Of a stretch of 64,000 nucleotides of DNA, positions 52,957 to 62,000 are shown one piece after another; the first letter of the stretch is position 1; the number at the start of each line of letters is the position of its first letter. The stretch is from the NCBI RefSeq assembly GCF_001884735.1, contig NZ_MJAP01000011.1:1-64000 (forward strand). The letters are read 5' to 3'. Made by a program: the position numbers and the translations under genes. Below the pieces are notes generated by a model. The model did no database searches and had not been told where the DNA came from. It worked only from the letters and a program-made list of their open reading frames with translations. The stretch is from Natronohydrobacter thiooxidans (GTDB lineage: Bacteria; Pseudomonadota; Alphaproteobacteria; Rhodobacterales; Rhodobacteraceae).

Positions 52957-54213
52957 TCATTCTTGCGAAGGCCGTTGTAACCCTCTGAGGGTTGGACATA
53001 AGACAGCGGCGTGAGAGCCCGCACGCTCGACCCGCCGCGGCACAAAGGCCAGGCACCCCCCCACCAGCAACCCGGCCAGCAGGAAAGGTGCGCCTGGCAA
53101 CTGGATGGCCTTGTCCTTCATCGTGGCGAGGTGGAACACACCTGTCATCGCAAGGGGACCGATCATCATCGCAACGGCGGCAAGGCTGCTCATGACGCCC
53201 ATCAACGCACCCTGCGAATCGGCGCTGACTGCGCGCGACATCATGCCCTGCAGGATCGGACCGACGATGAAGCCCAGCGCCATGGCCGGGATCAGCGCGA
53301 AGAAGACCGCTTCCTTCGTGACGAAGGGGATGACGGCAAGGATGATCACGTTCACACCCAGACCCGCCTGCAAGGTCGTGGCTTCCCCAAGCCGTGCGAT
53401 GGCGCGGCTGACAAGCAAGCCCTGAACCAGCGCCATGCACAGGCCGAAAGCGGTGATGCTCAGGCCGATCATTGTGACGTTCAATCCGAATTGCACTGTC
53501 GTGAACCACGCCCAGACCGACGGATAGGCCTGGTGGGCGATGCTCACGAACAGGATCAACAGCGCAGGGCGGACCAGCGCCGGTGTGTGCCTCAGCATTA
53601 GAAGCGCGCCCAGCGGGTTGCCGCGGCGCCAGTCAAAGCGGTGACGCTGCGCCCCGGGCAAGGTTTCGGGCAGCAGAAACAGCACACCCAACAAGGCCGT
53701 GGCCGAAAGCCCAGCCGCAAGCACGAAGGGCGCGCGCAATCCTAAACCTGCCGCAACGCCCCCAAGCGCCGGCCCGAGAACCAGACCCAGCGCAAAGGCC
53801 GCGCCGATCATACCGAAGGCCTGCGGTCGATCCCGCGCTGGTGTCATGTCAGCCGCGCAGGCCGTGGCAACCGCATAGCTCGCCCCGGTAATCCCGGCGA
53901 TCAGCCGACCGACCAGCAACAGGCCGATTGTCCAAGCGAAGCTGAGCAACAGGTAGTCCAGAACCATTGCCAGAAGCGCCGCGATCAGGACGGGCCTGCG
54001 TCCGAAACGGTCGGACAGCGCCCCGATCAATGGACCACACATGAACAGCATGGCGGCATAAGCACCGGTCAATAGCCCGCCCCAGAGGACTGCATCGGCT
54101 GCCTCTCTGCCGGTCAAATCGGTGATCAGCCCCGGCATAACGGGGATGATGATCCCCATGCCGATGGCGTCCAGAAAGACAATGGCAAGGATCGGGGTCA
54201 TGCGCGGGAACAT
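52957..54213 (-). CDS. TetA-like MFS drug efflux pump
   Basis: 418 residues, 12 membrane segments. Motif A is intact (GALSDRFGRRPVLIAALL) and motif C-like glycine/proline helix is present (GLVLGPALGGVAAGLGLRAPF). The overall pattern (MGIIIPVMPGLITDLTG; PETLPGAQRHRFDW) is that of the TetA class of proton antiporters. It follows the GNAT gene by 22 bases. Tetracycline resistance itself is not proven; other drugs are possible. Confidence 0.83.
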   Translation of the reverse strand: MFPRMTPILAIVFLDAIGMGIIIPVMPGLITDLTGREAADAVLWGGLLTGAYAAMLFMCGPLIGALSDRFGRRPVLIAALLAMVLDYLLLSFAWTIGLLLVGRLIAGITGASYAVATACAADMTPARDRPQAFGMIGAAFALGLVLGPALGGVAAGLGLRAPFVLAAGLSATALLGVLFLLPETLPGAQRHRFDWRRGNPLGALLMLRHTPALVRPALLILFVSIAHQAYPSVWAWFTTVQFGLNVTMIGLSITAFGLCMALVQGLLVSRAIARLGEATTLQAGLGVNVIILAVIPFVTKEAVFFALIPAMALGFIVGPILQGMMSRAVSADSQGALMGVMSSLAAVAMMIGPLAMTGVFHLATMKDKAIQLPGAPFLLAGLLVGGCLAFVPRRVERAGSHAAVLCPTLRGLQRPSQE

Positions 54214-54235
54214 TGGGCGATCTCCGGGTCGGGCG

Positions 54236-54712
54236 TCAGGCGGCGGTCTGCACAGGCGCAGGGCGCGCGACCGCATCGCACTGCATGCGGATCAGCGGAT
54301 GCGGGCGGCCCTGATCATCGGTCAGGTGGCACAGCGTCTCGATGAAACCCGAGGTCGCGTAGAACCGGCGCGCGGCCGAGTTCTCGGCATATACCTCGAC
54401 TTGAAGCAAAGGATGCCTCTGGGCGGCATCGGCCAGCAACATCCTGCCCAGACCCTGCCGGTGCCGTTCGGGGGCAACGAACAACGCTCCGATGAAATTC
54501 TCCGAAAGCGCGATGAAGCCAAGGATCTCGCCCGCCTGCTCGGCCACGGTGATGTCGGTCGCGGGCATGTAGACATTGCGCACAAGGATTGCATCAGCAT
54601 CGAGTTCGGCCCGACTCAGGAACGGGTGGCCTTGCTCGGAGCCTGCGCGCCAGATGGTCATGCAGGCTTCAATGTCGGACGGGTGCCAGGGGCGAAGGGT
54701 GACGGTGTTCAT
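54236..54712 (-). CDS. GNAT-family N-acetyltransferase
   Basis: 158 residues with the GNAT acetyl-CoA core: ENFIGALFVAPERHRQGLGRMLL, then VEVYAENSAARRFYATSGF. ATG 54712 begins the conserved strand (MNTVTLRPWHPSDIEACMTI). It is the promoter-proximal gene of the GNAT-tetA unit. Pairing an acetyltransferase with an exporter suggests joint detoxification of an amine-bearing compound, which is inference. Confidence 0.82.
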   Translation of the reverse strand: MNTVTLRPWHPSDIEACMTIWRAGSEQGHPFLSRAELDADAILVRNVYMPATDITVAEQAGEILGFIALSENFIGALFVAPERHRQGLGRMLLADAAQRHPLLQVEVYAENSAARRFYATSGFIETLCHLTDDQGRPHPLIRMQCDAVARPAPVQTAA

Positions 54713-54853
54713 GGGGATGGTCTCCGTTGCGAACCGCGCAGGCGGCGTGGAAATCCTGCGGCGCTTCCGCTGTGACTGGATGGCTATGGCCTGCCGATGG
54801 AGCAGGGCGGAAAGGCGGAGGGCGGGAGTCTGGTCTAGCATGTGGGAACACTC

Positions 54854-54877
54854 TTTTTATCGGACATCCGTTTTTTA
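54854..54877. promoter_or_regulatory. Operator-like palindrome upstream of GNAT-tetA
   Basis: CGGACATCCG (54861-54870) within AT-rich flanks. On the minus strand it reads AAAAAACGGATGTCCGATAA, close to the sequences upstream of the TetR gene and of the RND pump. Likely bound by the neighbouring TetR-family regulator. Confidence 0.55.
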
Positions 54878-54920
54878 TGGGGACGCAAGTTGATCGGGTT
54901 CTGACTGGGGGCGAAGGTTC

Positions 54921-55514
54921 TCAGCCCTCTGGGTAGCGTCGCAGCACAAGGTCGATGACCTCGCGCATGCCGTCGATGTTGGTGGGTTCGTCAAGCGCGG
55001 CTTCGGTGACCATGCCCTGATAGAGCAGGAAGACAAAATCCACGAGCGTGGCGGCCTGCGCCTCGGTCAGTTCGGGGCGCATCTGAAGGACCTTCTCGCG
55101 TGCGGCGATGCGGATATTCTGCCGCCCCTCCTGGAACATCTTGAGGAGCTCCGGCTTCACCGCGACTTCTGCGTGGATCATTGGCGTTGACCGTGCGCGA
55201 CCGTCTCGGCGCGATGCGTCCAGATCGAACAGGAACATCTCGACAAGGTCGCGAAAGCCAAGCGCTCTGCCCTCGGCATCGGTGGCGCCACGCAGCGCAG
55301 CGACATTCTCGTCGGTGCTGTCCCTGATCCCTGCAGCGATCAGATCGTCCTTCGTCTTGAAGTAGTTGTAGACCGCACCGGCGCTCATCCCCGCCTCGGC
55401 GAAAATTTCGCGCATCGTGGTCGCCTGGATACCCTTGCGCGCAAAGCAGCGCCCGGCGGCCGCGATGATCTCGCGGCGGCGGGCTTCCATCTCTTTTTGG
55501 CTTAGCTTGGGCAT
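54921..55514 (-). CDS. TetR-family regulator of efflux genes
   Basis: 197 residues. HTH at about 12-55 (IIAAAGRCFARKGIQATTMRE; AGMSAGAVYNYFKTKDDLIAA), helical ligand domain after it. It lies between the GNAT-tetA unit and the divergent RND operon, and similar palindromes precede all three, so it is the likely common repressor. Confidence 0.88.
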   Translation of the reverse strand: MPKLSQKEMEARRREIIAAAGRCFARKGIQATTMREIFAEAGMSAGAVYNYFKTKDDLIAAGIRDSTDENVAALRGATDAEGRALGFRDLVEMFLFDLDASRRDGRARSTPMIHAEVAVKPELLKMFQEGRQNIRIAAREKVLQMRPELTEAQAATLVDFVFLLYQGMVTEAALDEPTNIDGMREVIDLVLRRYPEG

Positions 55515-55526
55515 GACACTATCTCT

Positions 55527-55544
55527 AAAACGGACGCCCGTTCT
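55527..55544. promoter_or_regulatory. Operator-like palindrome upstream of tetR (efflux)
   Basis: AACGGACGCCCGTT (55529-55542), arms AACGG/CCGTT, 15 bases before the TetR start. Autoregulatory site by position. Confidence 0.6.
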
Positions 55545-55617
55545 ATGAACTGAGTCGCAGGGCTTTGCAAGCGAAATCTATGCACGGAGTCGCGAGGATC
55601 GTCAGAACCTCCCCGGC

Positions 55618-55830
55618 TCAGGCGAAATCAACATAGCCGCGGCCAGTTCGCACCCAGCGAAACCCCTCGGCAAGCAACTTGTCCCTGATCCTTGCCTCCT
55701 CCCACCAGCACAGGACGAACGCCTTCGCTAGGACGCGCTGCCCCTCTCCCGCGCGCGCTCAGGCATCGCAATGGGCATAAACCAGTGCTGCGAGGTCACC
55801 GTAATCGCCAGGATCAGACTCTATTATAAA
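55618..55830 (-). pseudogene. Possible decayed gene between tetR and the RND operon
   Basis: One minus-strand frame reads GDYGDLAALVYAHCDA, an in-frame stop, then AFVLCWWEEARIRDKLLAEG and FRWVRTGRGYVDFA before a final stop. Composition is protein-like but interrupted and without a start, suggesting a relic. Family not recognised. The rest of the 55545-55826 gap holds nothing I can support. Confidence 0.3.
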
Positions 55831-55881
55831 ACGGTTGTCCCTTTTTATTTTCCATGTAAAAGGACGTATGTCCGTTTTATG
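55827..55881. promoter_or_regulatory. Two operator-like sites upstream of the RND operon
   Basis: TAAAACGGTTGTCC begins at 55827, and a second site TAAAAGGACGTATGTCCG at 55857 ends in GTTTTA at 55879. Both resemble the palindromes at 54861 and 55529. The sequence between is AT-rich and probably contains the pump promoter; the RND start is about 40 bases on. Confidence 0.5.
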
Positions 55882-55918
55882 TTGATTCGTCTTCCCTGAC
55901 GACCTACCCGGAGCCTCC

Positions 55919-56986
55919 ATGATGAAACCCTACATCCTGCTGACAGCAGGCGTCGCAATCCTGTCTGTGGGCACGCTCGCCCTGACCTGGTCCGAAGACG
56001 CCGCCCTAGCCGCTGTCCCTGCCGACCCGCCGCCTGCGGAAGATGCCGCCTTCACGGTCACAGCGCTTGCGTCGGTTTCAACCGAGATCCGCCGCTCCAT
56101 CCTTGCCACCGGACGAACGCACCCGGCACGCCAGATCGGCCTGCGCACCGAGTATGGCGGGCGCATCGTCGGACCGGCCCTTCCGGTCGGAACCCCGATC
56201 GTCGCGGGAGACCCCGTCTGCATGCTGGATCCCGGCACACTGCCCCTGCGCCTGTCCGAGGCCGATGCGCGACTGGCCGAAGCGCGCGCCGCGCTGGAAA
56301 CCGCCGAGGCCCTCGTTGCGCGCGGCCATGCCCCGGACGGCAGCCTGCGCGAACGTCGCGCCCTTCTGCAGGCAGCCGAGGCGCGGCTGGCCGAATTGCA
56401 GCGCGAGGACGCCCAGCGCCGGATCATCGCCCCCTTCGACGGTGTTCTGACCGAAGAAACGCCCGAGGCGGGCAGCGTGCTGGCACCCATGGCGTCCTGC
56501 GCAACACTGGTGGCGCTGGACCGGCTGCACGTCACGCTCTACCTGCCCGAGGCTGAGCTATCCTCACTCGACACCGATGCCCCGCTGATGGCCGTGACCA
56601 CCTCGGGACGTGAACTGTCGGCAACCCGCCACACCATCGCCCCCGAGGCCGATCCGCGGACCGGCATGGTCGCGGTGACGGTCCGGCTGGAGAATGACGA
56701 CCGGTCCCTGCGTGCAGGCGAGATGCTGTCCGTCCGGTTCCAGACCACAGCCCGCCCCGCCCATCATATTCCGCGCTCGGCCCTTCTCCTGTCGGAAGAC
56801 GGCAGTCTGGGGGTGCGCCTGCTCGACGGGGACCGCAGCCGCTTCGCCCCGGCGGTGATCGTCGTCGAGGACGCAGCAGGTCTATGGGTCTCGGGCCTGC
56901 CCGAGACGGCACGAATCGTCACCTCCGGTCAGCACTTCCTGACCGACACCACCCCCATCGCCGCCCTTTTGACGGAGCGCCTGTAA
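55919..56986 (+). CDS. RND efflux membrane fusion protein
   Basis: 355 residues. Signal/anchor (ILLTAGVAILSVGTLALTW), then the HlyD/AcrA-type layout: barrel-sandwich half (VSTEIRRSILATGRTHPARQ), short helical hairpin (about 100-160; RLAEARAALETAEALVARG), second half-lipoyl (DAQRRIIAPFDGVLTEETPEAGS) and beta-barrel (LHVTLYLPEAELSSL). It links the RND pump to an outer-membrane factor. GGAG lies 5 bases before ATG 55919 and 8 before a second ATG. Stop and the next start overlap as TAATG. No TolC-like gene is nearby, so a chromosomal one must be used. Confidence 0.88.
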   Translation: MMKPYILLTAGVAILSVGTLALTWSEDAALAAVPADPPPAEDAAFTVTALASVSTEIRRSILATGRTHPARQIGLRTEYGGRIVGPALPVGTPIVAGDPVCMLDPGTLPLRLSEADARLAEARAALETAEALVARGHAPDGSLRERRALLQAAEARLAELQREDAQRRIIAPFDGVLTEETPEAGSVLAPMASCATLVALDRLHVTLYLPEAELSSLDTDAPLMAVTTSGRELSATRHTIAPEADPRTGMVAVTVRLENDDRSLRAGEMLSVRFQTTARPAHHIPRSALLLSEDGSLGVRLLDGDRSRFAPAVIVVEDAAGLWVSGLPETARIVTSGQHFLTDTTPIAALLTERL

Positions 56987-59900
56987 TGTCCGCCCCCGCC
57001 ACCCTCATCGCGCTCGCCTTCGCACGTCGCCGGATGACCCTCGCACTCATGGTGCTCGTGCTGATCGCCGGAGCCATGGCCTATGCCAGCCTGCCAAAGC
57101 AGGGCCAGCCAGATCTGGACATTCCGGCACTCTTCGTCACGACCACCCTGCCCGGCGCATCGCCCGAGGAGGCCGACGCGCTGCTGGTGCAACCCATTGA
57201 GGCGCGGTTGCGGGGAACCCCCGGCTTGAGCCGCATGACATCTACCGCCAGCCCAGGCGCGGGCCGGATCGTGCTGGAGTTTCGCGACGGCTGGGATCGC
57301 TCAGCCACGCTGGCCGATCTTCGCGACCGCGCAGCTCGGGCACAGTCTGACCTTCCAGTCGAGGCCAGCCAGATCGCTATCGAGGCGATCAACCTGTCGG
57401 AACTGCCAGTGCTGATGGTGGGCCTTTCCGGCGATATGGCTGAGGATGCGCTGCGCGCGCTTGCGCGCGACCTGCAGACTCGGCTAGAGACGCTGCCCGA
57501 GGTGCAAACTGTCCGTCCCATCGGCCTGCGCGACCGCGCATTCGATGTGATCGTTGCGCCCGAAGCGCTGGCCGCGCGGGGCCTGACGCTCGCCGAGATC
57601 GCGCCGCGTGTCACCGGCGCCTTGCAGGCGCAACCCCTGGGGAACCTTGAGGCCGCGCACGGCACCGCGGCGCTTCGCCTGCAGGATGATCCGGCCATTG
57701 CCATGCTTGAAGCCCTGCCCATCCGCACCGAAGGCACCGCCGCGCTGCGTCTAGGCGACGTGGCCGAGTTGCGGCAGGGGCTGGCCGACCCCGTCCTCAA
57801 GGTCTGGCAGAACGATGCCCCAGCAATCCTGCTGGAAATCGTCAAGACCCCCGGCGCCGATGCAGGCCGCACTGCGCGCGCCGTACGCGCGGCCCTCGCC
57901 GAGGCCCGCGCGGGCTGGCCAGCCGACATCCAGGCACTCGTAAGGGTGGACACCGGCATGGACGACAGCGCGCGCACCGCCGAGACGGTGGCGCAGCTCG
58001 AAGGCGCGGTGGCGACGGCGGTTGCGCTGGTTCTGGCGGTGGTGCTGCTGGCACTGGGGCTCAGGGCCGCGGCTCTGGTCGGCCTCGCGGTCCCGGCGTC
58101 GTTCCTGATGGCCTTCGCGGGCTTTGGGCTGGCAGGGATCGCGATTACCAACATGGTGATGTTCGGTCTGATCCTCGCCGTCGGGATGCTGGTCGACAGC
58201 GCCATCGTGGTGACCGAGGAGGCCGAGACGCGCATGGTAGCGGGGGAAGCGCCGGACGCGGCCTTTGCCAATGCTTCCGCGCGGCTGTTCTGGCCAGTAA
58301 CGGCTGCAACCGCGACAACGCTTTGCGTCTTTCTGCCGATGCTGTTCTGGCCGGGCGTTACGGGGGCCTTCATGTCGGGCCTGCCGATCACGCTGATCTT
58401 CGTTCTGTGCGCCAGCCTGATTGCGGCGCTGGTGTTCTTGCCAGTGCTGGGCGGACTTGTGGCAGGCGAACGGCGCAGGCACCGCATCAGCAAGACGCCC
58501 GGAGCCTATGCCCGCTTCATTCGTGGACTGATCGCCCGCCCCCTGCCCGCGCTGGGAACGGCGGCCGGGATCGGGGCCGCGGTTGTCGCCGTGTTCCTGT
58601 TCTACGGCCAGCACAACCACGGAACCGAGTTCTTCACCGAGGTCGAGCCGGAACGCATCGTGGTCCATGTCCGCGCGCGCGGCGACCTTGCGCTGGAGGA
58701 ACGCGCCACGATGGTCGAAGCCGTCGCCGCACGGCTTCAATCGGTCGAAGGGATTGGCCAGGTCTTCGCCTTCGCCGGCACAGGCGGGCTGACGACGCTG
58801 GACGGCGCGCCGCGCGACGGGATCGGGCGGCTGCATATCGAACTCGCGCCCTGGGGCAACCGTCCAGCAGGACGGGAGGTGGTGCAGGCCATCGAGTCGG
58901 CAGCAGCGGGCGTCCCCGGCGTGATCGTAGAGGTCGTGGCCGAGGATGGCGGGCCGGGTGCCGGAAAACCCGTGCATCTGCGCCTGCACGCCGAGGACCG
59001 GCAGGCGCTCGAGACCGCCGCCCGGATCGTGGCTACGCGGATGGCGGGCGATGCCCGGCTGCGCGATCTCGACGACACACTGCCCCTGCCGGGGATCGAC
59101 TGGGCGATCACCCTTGATGCCGAGGTGCTGGCCCGCACCGGCGCTGACCGTGCCGCAGTCGCGGGCATGGTCCGGCTGGCCGCGGGCGGCGTGGTCCTGC
59201 ACCGCATCCGCCTTCAAGGCGAGGACCGCGAGACCGCGATCCGCCTGCGCCTGCCGTCTGACCATCGCAGCTTTGACGCGCTGCGCACACTGCCGGTGGC
59301 CACACCTGCAGGCACTCTCCCGCTTGCCGCGTTGGCACGGATCGAGCCTGTTGCCGCACAAGGGCCGGTGCTGCGCATCGACGGCCGCCGCGCGGCCGAG
59401 CTGCGCGCGGGCCTGGCTCCGGGCGAGAATGCCGCGCAGATCGTGGCGGACTACAGCGACTGGCTGTCCGGCGGCGCGACCCTTCCGCCTGGCGTGACCT
59501 GGGCCTGGGCGGGCGAACAGGAGGACCAGGACGAGAGCGCGCAGTTCCTGCTGGTTGCCTTCGCTGCCGCGCTGGGGCTGATGTTCCTGATCCTGCTGGC
59601 GCTCTTCAACTCGTTCTACAACTCAGTGCTGGTCCTGCTGGCAGTTGTGCTGTCAGTTGCGGGTGTACTCGCGGGAAAGCTGGTGATGGGGATCCCCTTC
59701 TCGATCCTCATGTCGGGCACCGGGGTTCTGGCGCTGGCCGGGCTGATCGTGAACCACAACATCGTGCTGATCGACGCCGTCCGCGAACGCGCCCGGACCA
59801 TGCCCCCGATCGAGGCCATCGCCACCGCCGCCGCCAGCCGTCTGCGCCCGATCCTCCTGACGACAGCCACCACCGTCGCGGGCCTGCTGCCGATGATGCT

Positions 59901-60117
59901 GGGGCTGTCCTTCGACCTCGGCACCCTGTCGTTCAGCCTGAACGCCCCGGCCGCACTGATGTGGAAGCCGCTGGCGACTGCGATCGTGTTCGGGCTGGCC
60001 TTTGCAACACCGCTGACACTGATCCTGACACCGGCGCTTCTGGCGCTCAGGGTGCATGCCAGTTCAGCATGGGTACGGATTGCCGAGCGGCGCAACAGGA
60101 TCATCGCTGCGGCATGA
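56986..60117 (+). CDS. RND-family efflux permease
   Basis: 1043 residues with the RND layout: first membrane helix (MTLALMVLVLIAGAMAYASLP), two large periplasmic loops (about 40-340 and 545-860) and twelve membrane helices. Typical motifs are KQGQPDLDIPALFVTTTLPGA-type opening, GMLVDSAIVVTEEAETRM in helix 4 with the proton-relay aspartate, and FSILMSGTGVLALAGLIVNHN near the C-terminus. A proton-driven exporter of hydrophobic compounds; substrate unknown. Cotranscribed with its fusion protein; converges on the CPBP gene with a 17-base overlap. Confidence 0.92.
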   Translation: MSAPATLIALAFARRRMTLALMVLVLIAGAMAYASLPKQGQPDLDIPALFVTTTLPGASPEEADALLVQPIEARLRGTPGLSRMTSTASPGAGRIVLEFRDGWDRSATLADLRDRAARAQSDLPVEASQIAIEAINLSELPVLMVGLSGDMAEDALRALARDLQTRLETLPEVQTVRPIGLRDRAFDVIVAPEALAARGLTLAEIAPRVTGALQAQPLGNLEAAHGTAALRLQDDPAIAMLEALPIRTEGTAALRLGDVAELRQGLADPVLKVWQNDAPAILLEIVKTPGADAGRTARAVRAALAEARAGWPADIQALVRVDTGMDDSARTAETVAQLEGAVATAVALVLAVVLLALGLRAAALVGLAVPASFLMAFAGFGLAGIAITNMVMFGLILAVGMLVDSAIVVTEEAETRMVAGEAPDAAFANASARLFWPVTAATATTLCVFLPMLFWPGVTGAFMSGLPITLIFVLCASLIAALVFLPVLGGLVAGERRRHRISKTPGAYARFIRGLIARPLPALGTAAGIGAAVVAVFLFYGQHNHGTEFFTEVEPERIVVHVRARGDLALEERATMVEAVAARLQSVEGIGQVFAFAGTGGLTTLDGAPRDGIGRLHIELAPWGNRPAGREVVQAIESAAAGVPGVIVEVVAEDGGPGAGKPVHLRLHAEDRQALETAARIVATRMAGDARLRDLDDTLPLPGIDWAITLDAEVLARTGADRAAVAGMVRLAAGGVVLHRIRLQGEDRETAIRLRLPSDHRSFDALRTLPVATPAGTLPLAALARIEPVAAQGPVLRIDGRRAAELRAGLAPGENAAQIVADYSDWLSGGATLPPGVTWAWAGEQEDQDESAQFLLVAFAAALGLMFLILLALFNSFYNSVLVLLAVVLSVAGVLAGKLVMGIPFSILMSGTGVLALAGLIVNHNIVLIDAVRERARTMPPIEAIATAAASRLRPILLTTATTVAGLLPMMLGLSFDLGTLSFSLNAPAALMWKPLATAIVFGLAFATPLTLILTPALLALRVHASSAWVRIAERRNRIIAAA

Positions 60118-60910
60118 CCTCCGTTGCGGCGTCCTGCCCTGAGAACATGCGCCTGCGGTCAACCCAGACCACAACCCCAGCAAGGACTATGAACAGGACC
60201 ACATCCCATGGCTGCGCATCAGGCCAGATCGGAAGAACCAGTTGCCAATGAAACAGGATCGAGACAAGGATACTGCCCCCTGCTGCATTGAAAAAGCCGG
60301 TAACGATCACACTGACAGCCACCGCTCCGACCATGAAAGGCAAGATATCCCATTGGCTTTGGGGGGTTCCCCCAAGATAGAAGGCAGGCAAGTGCCAGAT
60401 GGCCCAGACAACACCCAGCCAAAGACCCGCCCAGAAGGGCGTCATGCGCCGCTGCATCAGTGGTAATGCGTAGCCGCGCCAGCCGAATTCCTCGACCGGC
60501 CCAAGCACCAGCATGAAGGCCATAAGCCCGATCATCGCGGCCAAGCCCCGCGGTTCGGGTGGTGCGAGCGGCAGTCCACCAATCAGAGCACCCATATAGA
60601 AGATCAACGGCACGACAACCAGCATGACGCCATACCAGCCAATATGCGCCCGCCAGAGCGTCAGGCGAAACAGGAATGCTCTCATCCCTGTCCAACCGCC
60701 ATGCCACAGGACCAGAATGAACGCCGCGATGGCTGGGGCGTAGACTGCAAGAATGAAAAGCGGATGACCCGCACTGAGTTCGCCCAGCACAGCTTCCAGA
60801 GCGTCCTGAAAGGCAATCAGGATCACAACGATGCCCCATGCAATGCCGAAGGTCAGTGCGAAGAAAACCCAGACAGACCGGATCGGCGGTTCGGTGTGGG
60901 ATATGGCCAT
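60101..60910 (-). CDS. CPBP-family intramembrane metalloprotease
   Basis: 269 residues, about eight membrane segments. The CPBP/Abi active-site motifs are present: GPVEEFGWRGYALP (EExxxR), WAIWHLPAFYLG (HxxxF-type) and a later histidine (SILFHWQLVLP). Such proteins are bacteriocin-immunity-like or CAAX-type proteases. ATG 60910 starts the conserved sequence. It stands with the PfkB gene upstream on the same strand (37 bases). Confidence 0.83.
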   Translation of the reverse strand: MAISHTEPPIRSVWVFFALTFGIAWGIVVILIAFQDALEAVLGELSAGHPLFILAVYAPAIAAFILVLWHGGWTGMRAFLFRLTLWRAHIGWYGVMLVVVPLIFYMGALIGGLPLAPPEPRGLAAMIGLMAFMLVLGPVEEFGWRGYALPLMQRRMTPFWAGLWLGVVWAIWHLPAFYLGGTPQSQWDILPFMVGAVAVSVIVTGFFNAAGGSILVSILFHWQLVLPIWPDAQPWDVVLFIVLAGVVVWVDRRRMFSGQDAATEVMPQR

Positions 60911-60947
60911 GTCGTTTTCTCCTTGGTCTTTGCAATATCTGGCAATG

Positions 60948-61883
60948 TCAGGCGGTGTGGCTTCCAAGGGCGGGATCGGCGATCGAACCCCTTGCCAGTT
61001 CCCGAATTCGCGCGCGTAGATCGGGTGGGACCAGATCGGTAGTTGAAAGCGTTGCCGCGGCCGCCAGAGCCGCGAACGACCCGGCCAGATCGGGGCCAGC
61101 GCCCATGCGTTCCGCGTGCCAAAGTGCGACGGAAAACACGTCACCCGCGCCATTTGCGTCTTTTACCAATGTTGAAACGGGCGGGACATCGGTTTTGGAG
61201 AAAGGGGAGTGGATGGTCGCTCCGTCTGCGCCACGCGTGACGATGACCTGACGCTTTCCTTGCGAAAGCCACGCGTTCGCCTGGACCGAGGGCGCAGAAA
61301 GCTGTTCGTCAGACACCTGAACGACATCGGCGCAGGCGATAAAGGGCGCGTGCCACGGTGAGATCCCGTCGTAATCATGAAGATCGACCAGAATTTCCGC
61401 GTCGCTTTCCCGAAGCAAGGGCAACAAGGGAAGAGAAGAAGCCGTGATCCCAAGAAAGATTGTCTGTGCGTCCAGAATTGGTGTGGTGATCGCCGTCATA
61501 TCCACATCCGGGGCGGAACTGCCGTTTGACAGGAAGATCGAAATGCGCCGACCGTCGTGATCCATCAGGTTCAGGTGGCGCGCGGTTCCTGCCGGGTCCT
61601 TATCAGCAATCAGGGTGATCCCGCGGCTGTCGCATAGCGCGCGAATACGATCACCGGCATCGTCCTCCCCAAGGGTGGCATGAAGGACGGGACGATACCC
61701 CAAAGCAGCAAGCGCCATCGCTTTACCAAGGCCTGTTGACCCTGCGGCCTCGAACCATGTGCAATCTTGAATCGTTGCGGGGCGATCCCCTGGTAGCTCA
61801 GCCATCCGAACCATCAAATTCCAGCTAGCACCCCCAAGCACAATCACACGACATGGCGCTGGTTGATTTAAGAATTGATCCAT
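60948..61883 (-). CDS. PfkB-family carbohydrate kinase
   Basis: 311 residues. Opening PCRVIVLGGASWNLMVRMAELP, glycine motif near residue 45 (FEAAGSTGLGKAMALAALG) and the catalytic GAGD motif VKDANGAGDVFSVAL. The family phosphorylates sugars, nucleosides or related alcohols; substrate cannot be told from sequence. ATG 61883 is preferred over an upstream TTG. No sugar transporter or regulator sits beside it. Confidence 0.83.
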   Translation of the reverse strand: MDQFLNQPAPCRVIVLGGASWNLMVRMAELPGDRPATIQDCTWFEAAGSTGLGKAMALAALGYRPVLHATLGEDDAGDRIRALCDSRGITLIADKDPAGTARHLNLMDHDGRRISIFLSNGSSAPDVDMTAITTPILDAQTIFLGITASSLPLLPLLRESDAEILVDLHDYDGISPWHAPFIACADVVQVSDEQLSAPSVQANAWLSQGKRQVIVTRGADGATIHSPFSKTDVPPVSTLVKDANGAGDVFSVALWHAERMGAGPDLAGSFAALAAAATLSTTDLVPPDLRARIRELARGSIADPALGSHTA

Positions 61884-62000
61884 TTCCCCAAGCAAATGCA
61901 AATACTCCGCTAGTCGGCCGAATGCCTATCGGCCCGTTAAACCAGCCTCTGCTCCATATAAAAAGACCCGCTATCTTTCAAAAAGTCGAGTGCCGGGCAT

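Noticed and set aside
57751..59361. 536-codon minus-strand frame antisense to the RND permease
   Set aside because: His/Gln/Arg-rich, typical of the antisense of a GC-rich gene; the plus strand has a full RND protein.
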